64,000 nucleotides of DNA from Lachnospiraceae bacterium JC7 (GCA_000513555.1 ALYD01000015.1:1-64000); one strand, 5' to 3'. Numbered from the stretch's first letter, positions 26,418 to 35,312 are shown. The notes: generated by a model from the letters alone, not told the origin. Numbers and translations are program-made.

Positions 26418-28664
26418 TCAGAGTGCCTTGTGCTCAGTTCTTGAAATTACATCAAGCTGCTGCTCTCTTGTAAGATCGATGAACTTAACTGCATATCCTG
26501 ATACACGGATCGTGAAGTTAGCGTACTCAGGCTTCTCAGGGTGCTCCATAGCATCCTTAAGCTTCTCAACACCGAAAACGTTAACGTTAACGTGGTGAGC
26601 GCCCTTTGAGAAGTAACCATCCATAACTCTTACAAGAGTTGTAGACTGCTCATCCTCTGTATGTCCGAGAGCTGCAGGGTTGATGGTCTGAGTATTTGAA
26701 ATACCGTCAAGTGCATACTCGTAAGGAAGCTTGGCAACTGAGTTAAGAGATGCAAGAAGACCTGATGTCTCAGCACCATAGCTTGGGTTTGCTCCAGGTG
26801 AAAGAGGAGCGCCGGCCTTACGTCCGTCAGGCATAGCACCTGTAGCCTTACCGTATACTACGTTTGATGTAATTGTAAGGATAGATGTTGTAGGCTCAGA
26901 ATCTCTGTATGTGTGATGCTTCTTGATCTTGTTAAGGAATGTCTTAAGAAGGTCAACAGCGATCTCATCAGCACGGTCATCATCATTACCATACTTAGGG
27001 AAGTCACCCTCAACCTCGTAATCAACTACGAGACCGTCTTCATCACGGACAGTCTTTACCTTCGCATACTTGATAGCAGAAAGTGAATCAACTACGTGTG
27101 AGAAACCGGCGATACCTGTAGCAAATGTACGACGTACATCGGTATCGATAAGAGCCATCTCAGCTGCCTCGTAGAAGTACTTGTCGTGCATGTACTGGAT
27201 AAGATTAAGAACGTTTACATAAACGCCTGCAAGCCAGTCCATCATCTGATCGTACTTGTGGCAAACCTCATCATAGTCAAGATACTCTGATGTGATAGGC
27301 TTGAACTCAGGTCCGATCTGCTCCTTTAACTTCTCATCAACACCGCCGTTGATAGCGTAAAGAAGACACTTTGCAAGGTTTGCACGGGCACCGAAGAACT
27401 GCATCTCCTTACCTGTCTGTGTTGCGGATACGCAGCAGCAGATTGAGTAATCATCGCCCCATACAGGTCTCATAACGTCATCGTTCTCATACTGGATAGA
27501 TGAAGTTGTTACAGAGATCTTTGCAGCATACTTCTTGAAGTTCTCAGGAAGTCTCTTTGTATAAAGAACTGTAAGGTTTGGCTCCGGAGCAGGTCCCATG
27601 TTCTCAAGAGTGTGGAGGAAACGATAGTCGTTCTTTGTAACCATTGAACGTCCGTCCTGACCCATACCTGCTACCTCAAGTGTAGCCCATACAGGGTCGC
27701 CTGAGAAGAGCTGGTTATATGAAGGAATTCTTGCAAACTTAACCATACGAAGCTTCATTACGAAGTGGTCGATAAGCTCCTGAGCCTCAGCCTCTGTAAG
27801 AGTTCCCTCAGCGATATCTCTGTTGATATAGATATCGAGGAATGTAGAAACACGACCTACTGACATCGCAGCACCGTTCTGTGTCTTGATAGCAGCAAGG
27901 TATCCGAAGTAGAGCCACTGAACAGCCTCTCTTGCATTCTTTGCAGGAGCTGAAATATCGAAACCGTAAGATGCAGCCATCTCCTTCATCTGACGGAGAG
28001 CTCTCATCTGATCAGCGATCTCTTCTCTCTTACGTACGATATCATCTGTCATTGTTCCGTCGCCGCAGTTATCGAAATCCTTCTTCTTCTCCTCGATAAG
28101 GAAATCGATACCGTAAAGAGCGATTCTTCTGTAATCGCCTACGATACGTCCACGGCCATATGTATCAGGAAGACCTGTAAGAATGTGAGCGTGACGAACC
28201 TTCTTCATCTCCGGTGTGTAAGCATCAAATACACCCTGGTTGTGTGTCTTGTGATACTCGGTGAAAATCTTGTGAAGAAGTGGATCAGGTGTGTAGCCGT
28301 ATGTTGTACAAGCCTGCTCTGCCATCTTGATTCCGCCGTAAGGCATGAATGCTCTCTTAAGAGGCTTATCAGTCTGAAGACCAACAACCTTTTCCTTGTC
28401 CTTTGAATCGGCTGTGATATAAGCTGCGTCGTAAGCTGTGATACCGGAAACGATCTTTGTCTCCATATCAAGAACTCCGCCCTTGGCTCTCTCTTCTTTC
28501 TGTAATCCCTGAACCTCATCCCAGAGCTCCTTGGTAGCATCTGTAGGTCCCTGCAGGAAGCTGGCATCACCGTCGTATGGTGTGTAGTTATTCTGGATGA
28601 ATGAACGTACATTTACGTCGCTTGTCCAATGTCCGGCATTAAAGCCTCTCCATTCCTCTCTCAT
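26418..28664 (-). CDS. pflB: Formate C-acetyltransferase (pyruvate formate-lyase)
   Basis: 748 residues. Glycyl-radical enzyme that splits pyruvate with CoA into acetyl-CoA and formate, a central step of mixed-acid fermentation. The catalytic cysteines lie in [15 protein letters not shown] near residue 409 (three Cys in a row where E. coli has two), and the radical Gly is in [12 protein letters not shown] at about residue 723, 25 residues from the end. The LNVNVFG-type stretch [12 protein letters not shown] precedes it. Followed by pflA. A strong promoter, two inverted repeats and a divergent Rrf2 gene lie upstream, suggesting redox control. Confidence 0.98.
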   Translation of the reverse strand: MREEWRGFNAGHWTSDVNVRSFIQNNYTPYDGDASFLQGPTDATKELWDEVQGLQKEERAKGGVLDMETKIVSGITAYDAAYITADSKDKEKVVGLQTDKPLKRAFMPYGGIKMAEQACTTYGYTPDPLLHKIFTEYHKTHNQGVFDAYTPEMKKVRHAHILTGLPDTYGRGRIVGDYRRIALYGIDFLIEEKKKDFDNCGDGTMTDDIVRKREEIADQMRALRQMKEMAASYGFDISAPAKNAREAVQWLYFGYLAAIKTQNGAAMSVGRVSTFLDIYINRDIAEGTLTEAEAQELIDHFVMKLRMVKFARIPSYNQLFSGDPVWATLEVAGMGQDGRSMVTKNDYRFLHTLENMGPAPEPNLTVLYTKRLPENFKKYAAKISVTTSSIQYENDDVMRPVWGDDYSICCCVSATQTGKEMQFFGARANLAKCLLYAINGGVDEKLKEQIGPEFKPITSEYLDYDEVCHKYDQMMDWLAGVYVNVLNLIQYMHDKYFYEAAEMALIDTDVRRTFATGIAGFSHVVDSLSAIKYAKVKTVRDEDGLVVDYEVEGDFPKYGNDDDRADEIAVDLLKTFLNKIKKHHTYRDSEPTTSILTITSNVVYGKATGAMPDGRKAGAPLSPGANPSYGAETSGLLASLNSVAKLPYEYALDGISNTQTINPAALGHTEDEQSTTLVRVMDGYFSKGAHHVNVNVFGVEKLKDAMEHPEKPEYANFTIRVSGYAVKFIDLTREQQLDVISRTEHKAL

Positions 28665-28702
28665 GTCTTTTCCTCCAATATAAACATTGTCTTATCCATA
28701 AA

Positions 28703-28758
28703 GTATCAGTCAGCTGTGCCTCTGCGGTCCCACCGCAACAGGTCTTCCTTTCTGATAC
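28703..28758 (-). other. Hairpin in the pflB leader
   Basis: GTATCAG/CTGATAC (7 bp) encloses an inner hairpin TGCGGT-GGG-ACCGCA (28723-28737) in the roughly 170-base pflB leader. There is no U-run. Probably an mRNA-stabilising or regulatory structure. Confidence 0.4.
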
Positions 28759-28787
28759 TCTGATAATAAACTTACGCCTCACTTTTG

Positions 28788-28807
28788 TATGTTGCACACG
28801 CAACATA
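28788..28807. promoter_or_regulatory. Palindrome between the pflB promoter and start
   Basis: TATGTTGCACACGCAACATA is an 8-4-8 perfect inverted repeat about 35 bases downstream of the predicted pflB transcription start. It is a candidate binding site for a dimeric regulator, with the divergent Rrf2 protein the obvious suspect. Confidence 0.5.
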
Positions 28808-28844
28808 TTCTTGTTGAGTGTATACAATCTGTGAAAGCATTGGA

Positions 28845-28873
28845 AGTATATTACCTTGACAATAATCTGTCAA
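28845..28873 (-). promoter_or_regulatory. pflB promoter with inverted repeat over the -35 element
   Basis: Minus strand: consensus TTGACA (28868-28873), 17-base spacer, TATACT (28845-28850). The -35 hexamer is one arm of a 6-6-6 inverted repeat TTGACA...TGTCAA (28856-28873), so a protein bound there would cover the -35 element. Confidence 0.75.
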
Positions 28874-28965
28874 TACACAGAAAAGCTTAAAAATCGATGT
28901 TTCTACATAAAAACAACATAATTTATTACTTTTGTTTTAACTGGAAAACATGACCTGCTATATCA

Positions 28966-28994
28966 TTGAACAAACTCTAGCATTATGGTAGGAT
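28966..28994 (+). promoter_or_regulatory. rrf2 promoter
   Basis: TTGAAC (28966-28971), 17-base spacer, TAGGAT (28989-28994), about 40 bases before the Rrf2 start codon and diverging from pflB. Confidence 0.45.
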
Positions 28995-29032
28995 TAATTA
29001 TAACTTTACGCTTTTTTGGAGGTTGTTTTTTT

Positions 29033-29443
29033 ATGATGATTTCAACAAAGGGGCGCTATGCACTTGCGACCCTTATAGATATAGCACAGCATTCTGACGG
29101 TGAGGATCCTGTGTGTATTAAAGAGATTTCCGAAAGACTGGGAATTTCACTTAAATATCTGGAACAGATCATTTCTCTTATGGTAAAGGGCGGTTTTTTA
29201 AAATCCATCCGCGGCGCCAAGGGCGGTTATCTTTTCACCCGTCCTACTACGGAAATTAAAGTCGGAGATATCCTTAATGCCGCAGAAGGCAGCCTCGCCC
29301 CTGTTGAATGTGTAAGCGGTGCTTCAGTATGTCAGAAATCCGCAAGCTGCCCTTCCTTCTCCTTGTATAAGGAAATAGATAATGCGATCTACAACGTGGT
29401 AAACAAATATACTTTGTATGACCTCGCCAACGAAAAGATCTGA
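29033..29443 (+). CDS. Rrf2/IscR-family iron-sulfur-type transcription regulator
   Basis: 136 residues. A winged helix starts with MMISTKGRYALATLIDIA, the family N-terminus; the recognition region is CIKEISERLGISLKYLEQI, and GGFLKSIRGAKGGYLFTRP is the wing. Cys93, Cys100 and Cys106 (CX6CX5C) correspond to the three [Fe-S] ligands of IscR. GGAGG lies 10 bases upstream of the ATG; an upstream in-frame ATG at 28985 overlaps the promoter. No isc/suf genes follow; instead it diverges from pflB. Likely a redox or oxygen sensor, possibly controlling pfl and itself. Family certain, target inferred. Confidence 0.85.
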   Translation: MMISTKGRYALATLIDIAQHSDGEDPVCIKEISERLGISLKYLEQIISLMVKGGFLKSIRGAKGGYLFTRPTTEIKVGDILNAAEGSLAPVECVSGASVCQKSASCPSFSLYKEIDNAIYNVVNKYTLYDLANEKI

Positions 29444-29448
29444 GTTCT

Positions 29449-29490
29449 GCCCTGATACCTGATATTTTTACCGTGTCAGAAGGGATTTTT
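29449..29490 (+). terminator. Probable rrf2 terminator
   Basis: CTGATAC (29452-29458) pairs with GTGTCAG (29473-29479), flanked by CC and GG, followed by ATTTTTG. It starts nine bases after the stop codon. Confidence 0.55.
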
Positions 29491-29519
29491 GAAAAAATCA
29501 AAAAATTTCAAAAATATTG

Positions 29520-29548
29520 TTGACATTCGATTTCGTATTCGCTAATAT
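29520..29548 (+). promoter_or_regulatory. tRNA-Arg promoter
   Basis: Perfect TTGACA (29520-29525), 17-base spacer, TAATAT (29543-29548); predicted transcription start about 30 bases before the tRNA. Confidence 0.85.
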
Positions 29549-29586
29549 AACTGAGTCGCTTGAAGAGAGCGGCAAAACAAACAGAT

Positions 29587-29660
29587 GCGTGCGTAGCTCA
29601 GTTGGATAGAGCGTCTGGCTACGGACCAGAAGGTCGTGGGTTCGAATCCTGTCGCACGCA
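29587..29660 (+). tRNA. tRNA-Arg (anticodon ACG)
   Basis: 74 bases, full cloverleaf: acceptor stem GCGTGCG/CGCACGC, D-arm GCTC...GAGC, anticodon arm TCTGG-CTACGGA-CCAGA with anticodon ACG (reads CGN after A34 to inosine editing), TTCGAAT loop. Discriminator A; CCA is not encoded. The T-stem GTGGG/CCTGT has three consecutive G-U pairs, which is unusual. Transcribed alone from its own promoter to its own terminator. Confidence 0.97.
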
Positions 29661-29666
29661 TAACTA

Positions 29667-29697
29667 AACCGAATCGCTGTTGCGGTTCGGTTTTTTT
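29667..29697 (+). terminator. tRNA-Arg terminator
   Basis: 11-bp stem AACCGAATCGC/GCGGTTCGGTT (one G-U pair), four-base loop, then seven T, six bases after the tRNA. Confidence 0.95.
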
Positions 29698-29776
29698 GTA
29701 CCATATATTTTTCATCTCCCGGGTCAGCCCCGGGAGATTCATGTCTCTTATATCAGTATCTTAAGTGCAATTCGGA

Positions 29777-30340
29777 TCAGAAATGATCATTTTCTCTCTT
29801 TCTCCGCTTTATCTCCTCCCGAAGATACGTAAAGGCTTTATCTTCTCCTTCATTTTTCAGCATCATAAGCAGTTCTATAAGCTCTTTTTTCGTCTCGGGA
29901 TGAAGAAGGGTCGTCTCCCTGGTAGGCTCAAAATATTCCCATGCCACACCGTCGTGATAATCCTTCCCCTTGTACACTTTGGCCGCCGCCACTCTGTCAC
30001 AGAACATCTCTGCCACATATCTGTACGGCATCCTGCAGCCGATCATAGTCCCCTTTTTCTCCAGATCGTAATCACACCAGTATTCAAAATGATGCCTGTT
30101 TCTGCCTTTATGATGAAGCCACGCCTCCGACACACCTGTTTTCAAACGTTCCTCTGTATTGGGGCTCTTGTCTCCCTGATAGTACATGATACCGGTCTTA
30201 AACTCCACCCATGAGTACTTTGACAGATCATGCATGATACCCTGTCTGTAGAGTCCAACTCTGAAGCAGTTCTTCAGTACCTCCCATTTATGTCTGTTTA
30301 TAGTCTTGAAATGCCTGACCGCATTGATCATGTAGTTCAT
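29777..30340 (-). CDS. DUF5662-like protein (HD-like His/Asp motifs)
   Basis: 187 residues. Start at 30340 has AAAGGAG eight bases upstream; an earlier ATG at 30400 has none. Several conserved-looking His/Asp clusters are visible: HRHKW... then GIMHDLSKYSWVEF (about residue 34), SEAWLHHKGRNRHHFEYW (about 70) and KDYHDGVAWEYFEPTRETTLLHP (about 125). The HDLSK and HHK motifs recall the HD phosphohydrolase fold, and I recall this pattern as DUF5662, frequent in Clostridia. A metal-dependent hydrolase acting on a nucleotide is plausible but unproven. Neighbours are unrelated. Confidence 0.6.
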   Translation of the reverse strand: MNYMINAVRHFKTINRHKWEVLKNCFRVGLYRQGIMHDLSKYSWVEFKTGIMYYQGDKSPNTEERLKTGVSEAWLHHKGRNRHHFEYWCDYDLEKKGTMIGCRMPYRYVAEMFCDRVAAAKVYKGKDYHDGVAWEYFEPTRETTLLHPETKKELIELLMMLKNEGEDKAFTYLREEIKRRKRENDHF

Positions 30341-30418
30341 AAAGTGTGCTCCTTTGATGCTAATGCTTAAATAATAACACAGCTGCCATTCAATGTTCAT
30401 ATGGTAAATGCTATCTAA

Positions 30419-30455
30419 ATAAAAAAAGCCGGCAGAGTACGACTCCCACCGGCTT
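30419..30455 (-). terminator. Terminator of the small gene at 30488-30811
   Basis: Minus-strand stem AAGCCGG/CCGGCTT with an inner GAGT/ACTC extension, followed by seven T. Confidence 0.85.
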
Positions 30456-30487
30456 CAATATAATAATTTAACCAAATTCACATATGA

Positions 30488-30811
30488 TCAGAATTCGTTC
30501 AGCAGCATCTGATTGGCCTTTTTATGATCTCCAAGATCTATAAAATACCCGTAGAGAAAATCTCTCTGTCTGGATGTCAATGGTCGAATATGGGTAGCGG
30601 AAATGTTATTCCTCCCCGGATCATGCAGTAAGCAGTAACCCTTGTCACAGAGAAAATCACGCTCATTGGCACAATATCTCTCGCAGAACTCATGGTACCA
30701 GCCGTTTTTGTTTATTATCTCAACGGCTCCTTCAGTGTGTTCTCCCCACTCATAAGGAGTAAAGGTACCATCAGGTGAAATCCATCCAAGAATCGCTCTC
30801 GCTTCGTCCAT
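30488..30811 (-). CDS. Hypothetical protein, 107 residues
   Basis: Not recognised. Start at 30811 is chosen because GGAGG lies seven bases upstream; a longer form from 30838 would begin before the ribosome-binding site. The protein is polar and soluble, with AILGWISPDGTFTPYEWGEH at the N-terminus, four Cys in the middle (EFCERYCANERDFLCDKGYC, residues about 42-60) that could bind a metal, and an Asn/Gln/Leu C-terminus. It has its own leader hairpin and strong terminator, so it is a real transcription unit. Confidence 0.6.
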   Translation of the reverse strand: MDEARAILGWISPDGTFTPYEWGEHTEGAVEIINKNGWYHEFCERYCANERDFLCDKGYCLLHDPGRNNISATHIRPLTSRQRDFLYGYFIDLGDHKKANQMLLNEF

Positions 30812-30867
30812 AACATGCCCTCCTTTTGGGTGTCCCATGACATATTCTACATATGCAAGGCATCATG

Positions 30868-30892
30868 AAGTGAGGAAAGACCGGCCTCACTT
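30868..30892 (-). other. Leader hairpin upstream of the 107-residue protein
   Basis: Perfect 8-bp stem AAGTGAGG/CCTCACTT with a nine-base loop, about 60 bases before the start codon. CCTCAC could pair with ribosome-binding-site-like GAGG, so a translational role is possible but speculative. Confidence 0.35.
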
Positions 30893-30995
30893 AACTTATT
30901 ATGACTCTTTATAACTCCTATCTGATTTCCGGATACGGAAATATTTGTTGATTCCATAATAGCAAAAATATAAGTCCTACTTTATTAAATTTCGA

Positions 30996-31049
30996 TAAAA
31001 AAAGAAGCATTTCATAGACTTCAAAAATGAAATCCATGAAATGCTTCTT
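30996..31049 (-). terminator. Terminator of the 65-residue protein gene
   Basis: Perfect 14-bp stem AAGAAGCATTTCAT/ATGAAATGCTTCTT with a 20-base loop; the minus strand ends in seven T. Confidence 0.9.
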
Positions 31050-31063
31050 TCCCCGTCCCTCAT

Positions 31064-31261
31064 TTATTTAGAGACTTCCGACCAAGATCCCTTCATACCT
31101 ACGCTACCAAACTGGCAAGGATTAACCTTGGAATAAAAGTGCTGCTTTCCACTGTCATCAATAACTGAAACGCAGAACTGGTTTACATCCTCAACCTCAT
31201 ACATCTTTCCGTTTGTAAGTCCATTGGCAAAGCTTGAACCTTTGTACAGTAGTCTTGTCAT
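31064..31261 (-). CDS. Small hypothetical protein, 65 residues
   Basis: GLTNGKMYEVEDVNQFCVSV followed by DDSGKQHFYS forms the beta-rich core (LTxGKxYEV ... VIDDSGExYxY) seen in many small Firmicutes proteins of unknown role, often phage- or stress-associated. No membrane segment or signal peptide. It stands alone with a good promoter (31314-31341), AAGGAG before the start and a strong terminator, which supports it as a real expressed gene despite its size. Function unknown. Confidence 0.7.
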   Translation of the reverse strand: MTRLLYKGSSFANGLTNGKMYEVEDVNQFCVSVIDDSGKQHFYSKVNPCQFGSVGMKGSWSEVSK

Positions 31262-31313
31262 TATTCTCTACTCTCCTTAAAGCATAAATTGTTTTTCCCC
31301 AAAAACATGGTTG

Positions 31314-31341
31314 ATTATAGCATTTATATTTATTAATGCAA
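31314..31341 (-). promoter_or_regulatory. Promoter of the 65-residue protein gene
   Basis: Minus strand: TTGCAT (31336-31341), 16-base spacer, perfect TATAAT (31314-31319). The rest of the 31262-31705 gap (about 440 bases) is very AT-rich with no gene or clear structure apart from this promoter and the terminator at 31598-31648. Confidence 0.65.
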
Positions 31342-31597
31342 ACATAAAATAAATTTAATTCCTTTTTGGTATAGCTGAACCCGGCATAACATTAATCTCC
31401 CGTATAATTCCAATTATTGAAATAATTTTCCATTCAGTCATTTCCGTTTATTTACAAAATTCCGCAAAGTCCTATGATGCAATTTCAACCATAATCATTC
31501 AAATACCATCACCCTAAAACGCTTTCATCATCACATCACCCCAAATGTGTTGATTTGTTATGTATAAACAAATTTTATTAATTTCAATTAAATTTAT

Positions 31598-31648
31598 CCA
31601 TAAAATAAAACCGTTTTAATAAAAGCAGAAATTTTACTAAAACGGTTT
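31598..31648 (-). terminator. Terminator of the EAL/GGDEF gene
   Basis: Minus-strand stem AAACCGTTTTA/TAAAACGGTTT with a 19-base loop and a TATTTTAT tail. A smaller CACGGA/TCCGTG hairpin stands between it and the stop codon. Confidence 0.8.
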
Positions 31649-31705
31649 CATTACTTTTAATTATATTAATCCACGGAAATACAGATCACTCCGTGTTTTT
31701 CCTGG

Positions 31706-34700
31706 CTATTCCGCCTTCTGTCCGCTCATTTCCTCATCCACCACATCACAGATGACAAAGCAGGCATTAGGTTCCTCTGTGGGAGATGCTGTAAATTTAA
31801 GCCAATGATGTGTAGCGCCGTCATACAGCGTAGCCTTCACAAATTCACCCTTGCAGGCACGACAGGTCAGATCTATCCAGCTCTTGTCCGTCTGAGGGAA
31901 TGTCTCCAGATAACCCTTTCCCAGAAGTTCATTCCTTGTCTTTCCCGTCATTTCACAGTAAGCGTTATTGACAAAGATAAAGATCATATCCGTTGCTTTC
32001 GCACCGTTCTTATCAAACAGAGGTCTGACCATGACTCCCGGAAGCGGAATGTCAGTGTATGGATCGGGAAGCTTCTCATCCACCACTCCGAGACTGTCAC
32101 CATGGAATCGTCTTGCCTTACGGATACGATTGTTTGCAAGTTCCATAAGTCCTTGATAGCCATCAGCCTCTATCCCGCTGGCAACACCGCATTGAGGCAC
32201 CAGCCTGCACTCTCTTCCGTCTATCTCTGTAATTTCACTGATGCGTGTCCTGCACTCATGAAGACATGCATATACCAGATCTATAGTTCGTCCCCGCTCA
32301 CATATTCCGAAATGAGCGCCTTCGTTTCTCGAAATGGCCGCAGTGCTGCTGAAAGTACTCTTAACGATATCCTTAAGCTGCTTCAAGAGCTTCATGGCCA
32401 CTTCTCCGCCATAGTCCACCAGCACATCGCTGTATCCGTCCACTTTTAATGATATGTAAATATAATTCTCTCCGTTTGTACGGAAATTGTTGTCAAGCTC
32501 AGAAAGAGCCCCTATAAGTCCCTGTACATTCATAAGTCCCGTAACCGGATCCACAAATCTGGCATCTCTGTGAGCTCCGTCTGCGATCACATCATAATCA
32601 GCATCTACCATATAGCCTACGAGACCCACTATGTGATTATCCTTATATACAGGGATCTTCGAAGCTATGATATGGTGAGTGACTCCATCCACAACATTGA
32701 TTGTTGTTGCATTAAGTATGGATTCTCCCTTTGTAAGGACTCTTATCTCATCAGACTCAAACGGCGCATCATTAAGATGCCAGCCTACTTCCTCGTCTGT
32801 CTTTCCCAGAAATTCTTCTCCCGTCTTGAACCCGTAATAATCATAGAATGCCTTTGTTGCCCCCACGAATCGTCTGTCCTTGTCCTTCCAGAACATCTTG
32901 AGATTACTTTCAGCCACCAGAGATTTCCATATATATATTTCATCGGATTCTATGGCATCAAGCTCCAGATATCCATAGCTCAAAATCCTCTTTACAAATT
33001 CCTTCTTTCCTTCAGAATCAAGATTCTCTATTGCTGCCGGTTTAATGCAAAAAAGCAGTTTATCCTCCTCGGCTTTATTACTGAAAAGCAGCATCAGTTC
33101 CATCCAGAGATAGTTGCCGTCATCTCTTTTAGCCAGAAAGAAATCCGAGAAAAAACCTCTTCCGGATTTTCTTATCTTATCCAGAATATAGTCCTTGCAG
33201 GCAAACCGCTCCCATCTTTCTGTCTCTTCACGATATAATCTGTCTTTAAGCGGAACAGAACAGAGGATATCTTCTCCGCCTATTACATCGCCTTCTGATT
33301 CTCCTTCCATATTGCTGACCACAACTTTTCTCAGCTTGTTTTTAAGATCCAGCAGATATATACACTCGTAAACAGACCCGAGGTTTCTGATGATCTCATC
33401 TCTTTCCTCAGAAGCTCTGATCCTGTTATATATTTTTCCGTCAAGAACTGCCGATAGAATCGCACCGTTCCTTGATTTCGCCACCAGAGTAAAGGAAAAA
33501 TGAAGATACTTCCCTCTGAAGGCAAAGGTCATAGACTCCCTTTTTTCACTTTTTATGGCATTATTCGCCAGATTTCTGAACCTCGAACTATAGGTACTGT
33601 CCTCCGAGTTCATGAGATTGTCAATGTATATGTCCAGTGCTTCATCATCGCCCTCTTTAGGCAGTTCCCCGAGATAAGCATTGTTTCTGAACACCACATC
33701 AAACCTGTTCCCGTCATAAAAGAACAGCGCAAGAGGACTCTTGGTGACAACATCTATGAGTCCTATTTTCTGGTAAAGGGTATATTCTTCCCTTGTTTCA
33801 TAGATTATCTTATTCTCTCTAAGGCGATCTATCGCTTTTGCCAGAGCCAGAGGCTTCCCGTAGTAGTATCCCTGTATACGTTCACACCCTATCTCTCTGA
33901 GAAAGTCAACATGTTCCTTTGTCTCCACTCCCTCTGCAAGTGTATGGATGCCCAGACTTTTGGCCATCCTGACAGCCATGGTAACGATTTTCTTGGATTT
34001 CTCATTAAAGTTCTTGAGAAAACCCATATCTATCTTTATTTCATCAAAATCAAAGTCCTTAAGAATATTAAGGGATGAGTATCCGCTTCCGAAATCATCC
34101 ATCAATACCTCAAATCCGGCCTGATGGAACCTGTCTATAGCGCCCTTCATCATTTCGCCGTCCGAAATGATCGAAGTTTCCGTGAGCTCTATAGCGATCA
34201 GATTTCTTCTCACCCCATGGGAATCGCAGGTAGATGCTATTATCTCCACAGGATCGCAGTGCTCAAAATCCGAGCGGGAAATGTTTATGGAAACGGGCAC
34301 AACATTGGCACCCTGTCTGATGCGCTGCTGAAGCATGGAAATGACCCTCTGGGCTATATAGATATCAAGCTTGTATGAAAGATCGTTCTCCTCCAACACA
34401 GGTATGAACTGTCCCGGAGAGAACACGCCCAGTTCAGGATCTTCCCATCTTGCAAGAGCTTCAACACTGCACAGTCTTCCCGAAAAGGTTCTGATTATGG
34501 GCTGATAATACGGTTCTATCCATCCTTCCGATATGGCTCTGTCTATATTTGATAATATGTAGCTTTTCTGTGTCACACCGGTATCTGCTACGGCCACGGG
34601 AAAATTAATAAACACATTGAACAGAGGACCCTCGCTCTGGCTCAGATAATATCTGCCATGAGCCATAACGTTCTTTATGGTCCCCTTTTTTGTTATGATA

Positions 34701-34999
34701 CGAAATTCGATCTTTGAATATTCATCACCTGTCTGTGAGATCTGTTTGCGTATAGCCTTCTTTACAGTCTCGTAATCATCCGGATGGATCACATCCTTAA
34801 AAGAGCCTCCGGCATAATCCAGAAACTCCTCTTTACTTTCACAGTCAAATTCGTCTATCAGGATATCATTGACAAAGACTATCTCTTCCTTGCTCCAGTC
34901 TGCCCTGTGTATGATGAGACCTCCGGGAACAGCCCTGATGGCGTCCTGCATATATGGTTTAGAATATTCTCTTAATGGTACAATGTTTTCCGCCCGCAT
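31706..34999 (-). CDS. Multi-PAS c-di-GMP protein with EAL before a degenerate GGDEF domain
   Basis: 1097 residues, no obvious membrane segment. Order: PAS (about 20-135); EAL phosphodiesterase (about 155-395) with EAL at 180-182, NISRSDF, ELTETS, MDDFGSGYSS, IKIDM, AEGVE and QGYYYGKP, all the metal and catalytic motifs present; PAS-like sensor segments (about 405-680); a clear PAS (about 690-800, MFWKDKDRRFVGATKAF); a GGDEF-fold domain (812-965) whose active-site loop reads NEGAHF (892-897) instead of GGDEF; and a C-terminal PAS (about 985-1090). Probably a cytosolic c-di-GMP phosphodiesterase with a GTP-sensing or inert GGDEF domain. GGAG lies 11 bases before the start. Single-gene unit. 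Confidence 0.85.
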   Translation of the reverse strand: MRAENIVPLREYSKPYMQDAIRAVPGGLIIHRADWSKEEIVFVNDILIDEFDCESKEEFLDYAGGSFKDVIHPDDYETVKKAIRKQISQTGDEYSKIEFRIITKKGTIKNVMAHGRYYLSQSEGPLFNVFINFPVAVADTGVTQKSYILSNIDRAISEGWIEPYYQPIIRTFSGRLCSVEALARWEDPELGVFSPGQFIPVLEENDLSYKLDIYIAQRVISMLQQRIRQGANVVPVSINISRSDFEHCDPVEIIASTCDSHGVRRNLIAIELTETSIISDGEMMKGAIDRFHQAGFEVLMDDFGSGYSSLNILKDFDFDEIKIDMGFLKNFNEKSKKIVTMAVRMAKSLGIHTLAEGVETKEHVDFLREIGCERIQGYYYGKPLALAKAIDRLRENKIIYETREEYTLYQKIGLIDVVTKSPLALFFYDGNRFDVVFRNNAYLGELPKEGDDEALDIYIDNLMNSEDSTYSSRFRNLANNAIKSEKRESMTFAFRGKYLHFSFTLVAKSRNGAILSAVLDGKIYNRIRASEERDEIIRNLGSVYECIYLLDLKNKLRKVVVSNMEGESEGDVIGGEDILCSVPLKDRLYREETERWERFACKDYILDKIRKSGRGFFSDFFLAKRDDGNYLWMELMLLFSNKAEEDKLLFCIKPAAIENLDSEGKKEFVKRILSYGYLELDAIESDEIYIWKSLVAESNLKMFWKDKDRRFVGATKAFYDYYGFKTGEEFLGKTDEEVGWHLNDAPFESDEIRVLTKGESILNATTINVVDGVTHHIIASKIPVYKDNHIVGLVGYMVDADYDVIADGAHRDARFVDPVTGLMNVQGLIGALSELDNNFRTNGENYIYISLKVDGYSDVLVDYGGEVAMKLLKQLKDIVKSTFSSTAAISRNEGAHFGICERGRTIDLVYACLHECRTRISEITEIDGRECRLVPQCGVASGIEADGYQGLMELANNRIRKARRFHGDSLGVVDEKLPDPYTDIPLPGVMVRPLFDKNGAKATDMIFIFVNNAYCEMTGKTRNELLGKGYLETFPQTDKSWIDLTCRACKGEFVKATLYDGATHHWLKFTASPTEEPNACFVICDVVDEEMSGQKAE

Positions 35000-35123
35000 A
35001 CCGTCAAAAACTCCGCTTGTGATTTTCAGTCAAACCATGGTTCCAACAGTTCTATCGGCAATAACACATCAATAAATAAATAGAGTTGGTTCGTTCTCTT
35101 CACATAAATGATTTTGTATGCAA

Positions 35124-35154
35124 AACAAAAAGGCCTGTGCATAAAGCACAGACC
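35124..35154 (-). terminator. tRNA-Ser terminator
   Basis: Minus-strand 9-bp stem GGTCTGTGC/GCACAGGCC, five-base loop (TTTAT), then TTTTTGTTTTG. Confidence 0.85.
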
Positions 35155-35162
35155 CGGATCAG

Positions 35163-35248
35163 CGCAGAGGGTGGGGTTCGAACCCACGTGCCCTTGCGGA
35201 CAAACGGTTTTCAAGACCGCCTCGTTATGACCACTTCGATACCTCTGC
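35163..35248 (-). tRNA. tRNA-Ser (anticodon TGA)
   Basis: 86 bases including discriminator G; CCA is not encoded. Acceptor GCAGAGG/CCTCTGC, anticodon arm GCGGT-CTTGAAA-ACCGT giving anticodon TGA (UCN codons), long class II variable arm (TGTCCGCAAGGGCAC) typical of Ser, T-arm GTGGG-TTCGAAC-CCCAC. It has its own promoter and terminator. Confidence 0.96.
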
Positions 35249-35283
35249 ATATTCATTTGTGCCGCTGTCTCAGCGACTTGTAT

Positions 35284-35312
35284 AATATACTCATTTTACT
35301 CTTCCAAGTCAA
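35284..35312 (-). promoter_or_regulatory. tRNA-Ser promoter
   Basis: Minus strand: TTGACT (35307-35312), 17-base spacer, TATATT (35284-35289). Confidence 0.75.

Noticed and set aside
28723-28737. GGTGGGACCGC in the pflB leader resembles the T-box core
   Set aside because: It is the arm of a short self-complementary hairpin, with no Stem I, no terminator/antiterminator pair, and no amino-acid-related gene downstream.
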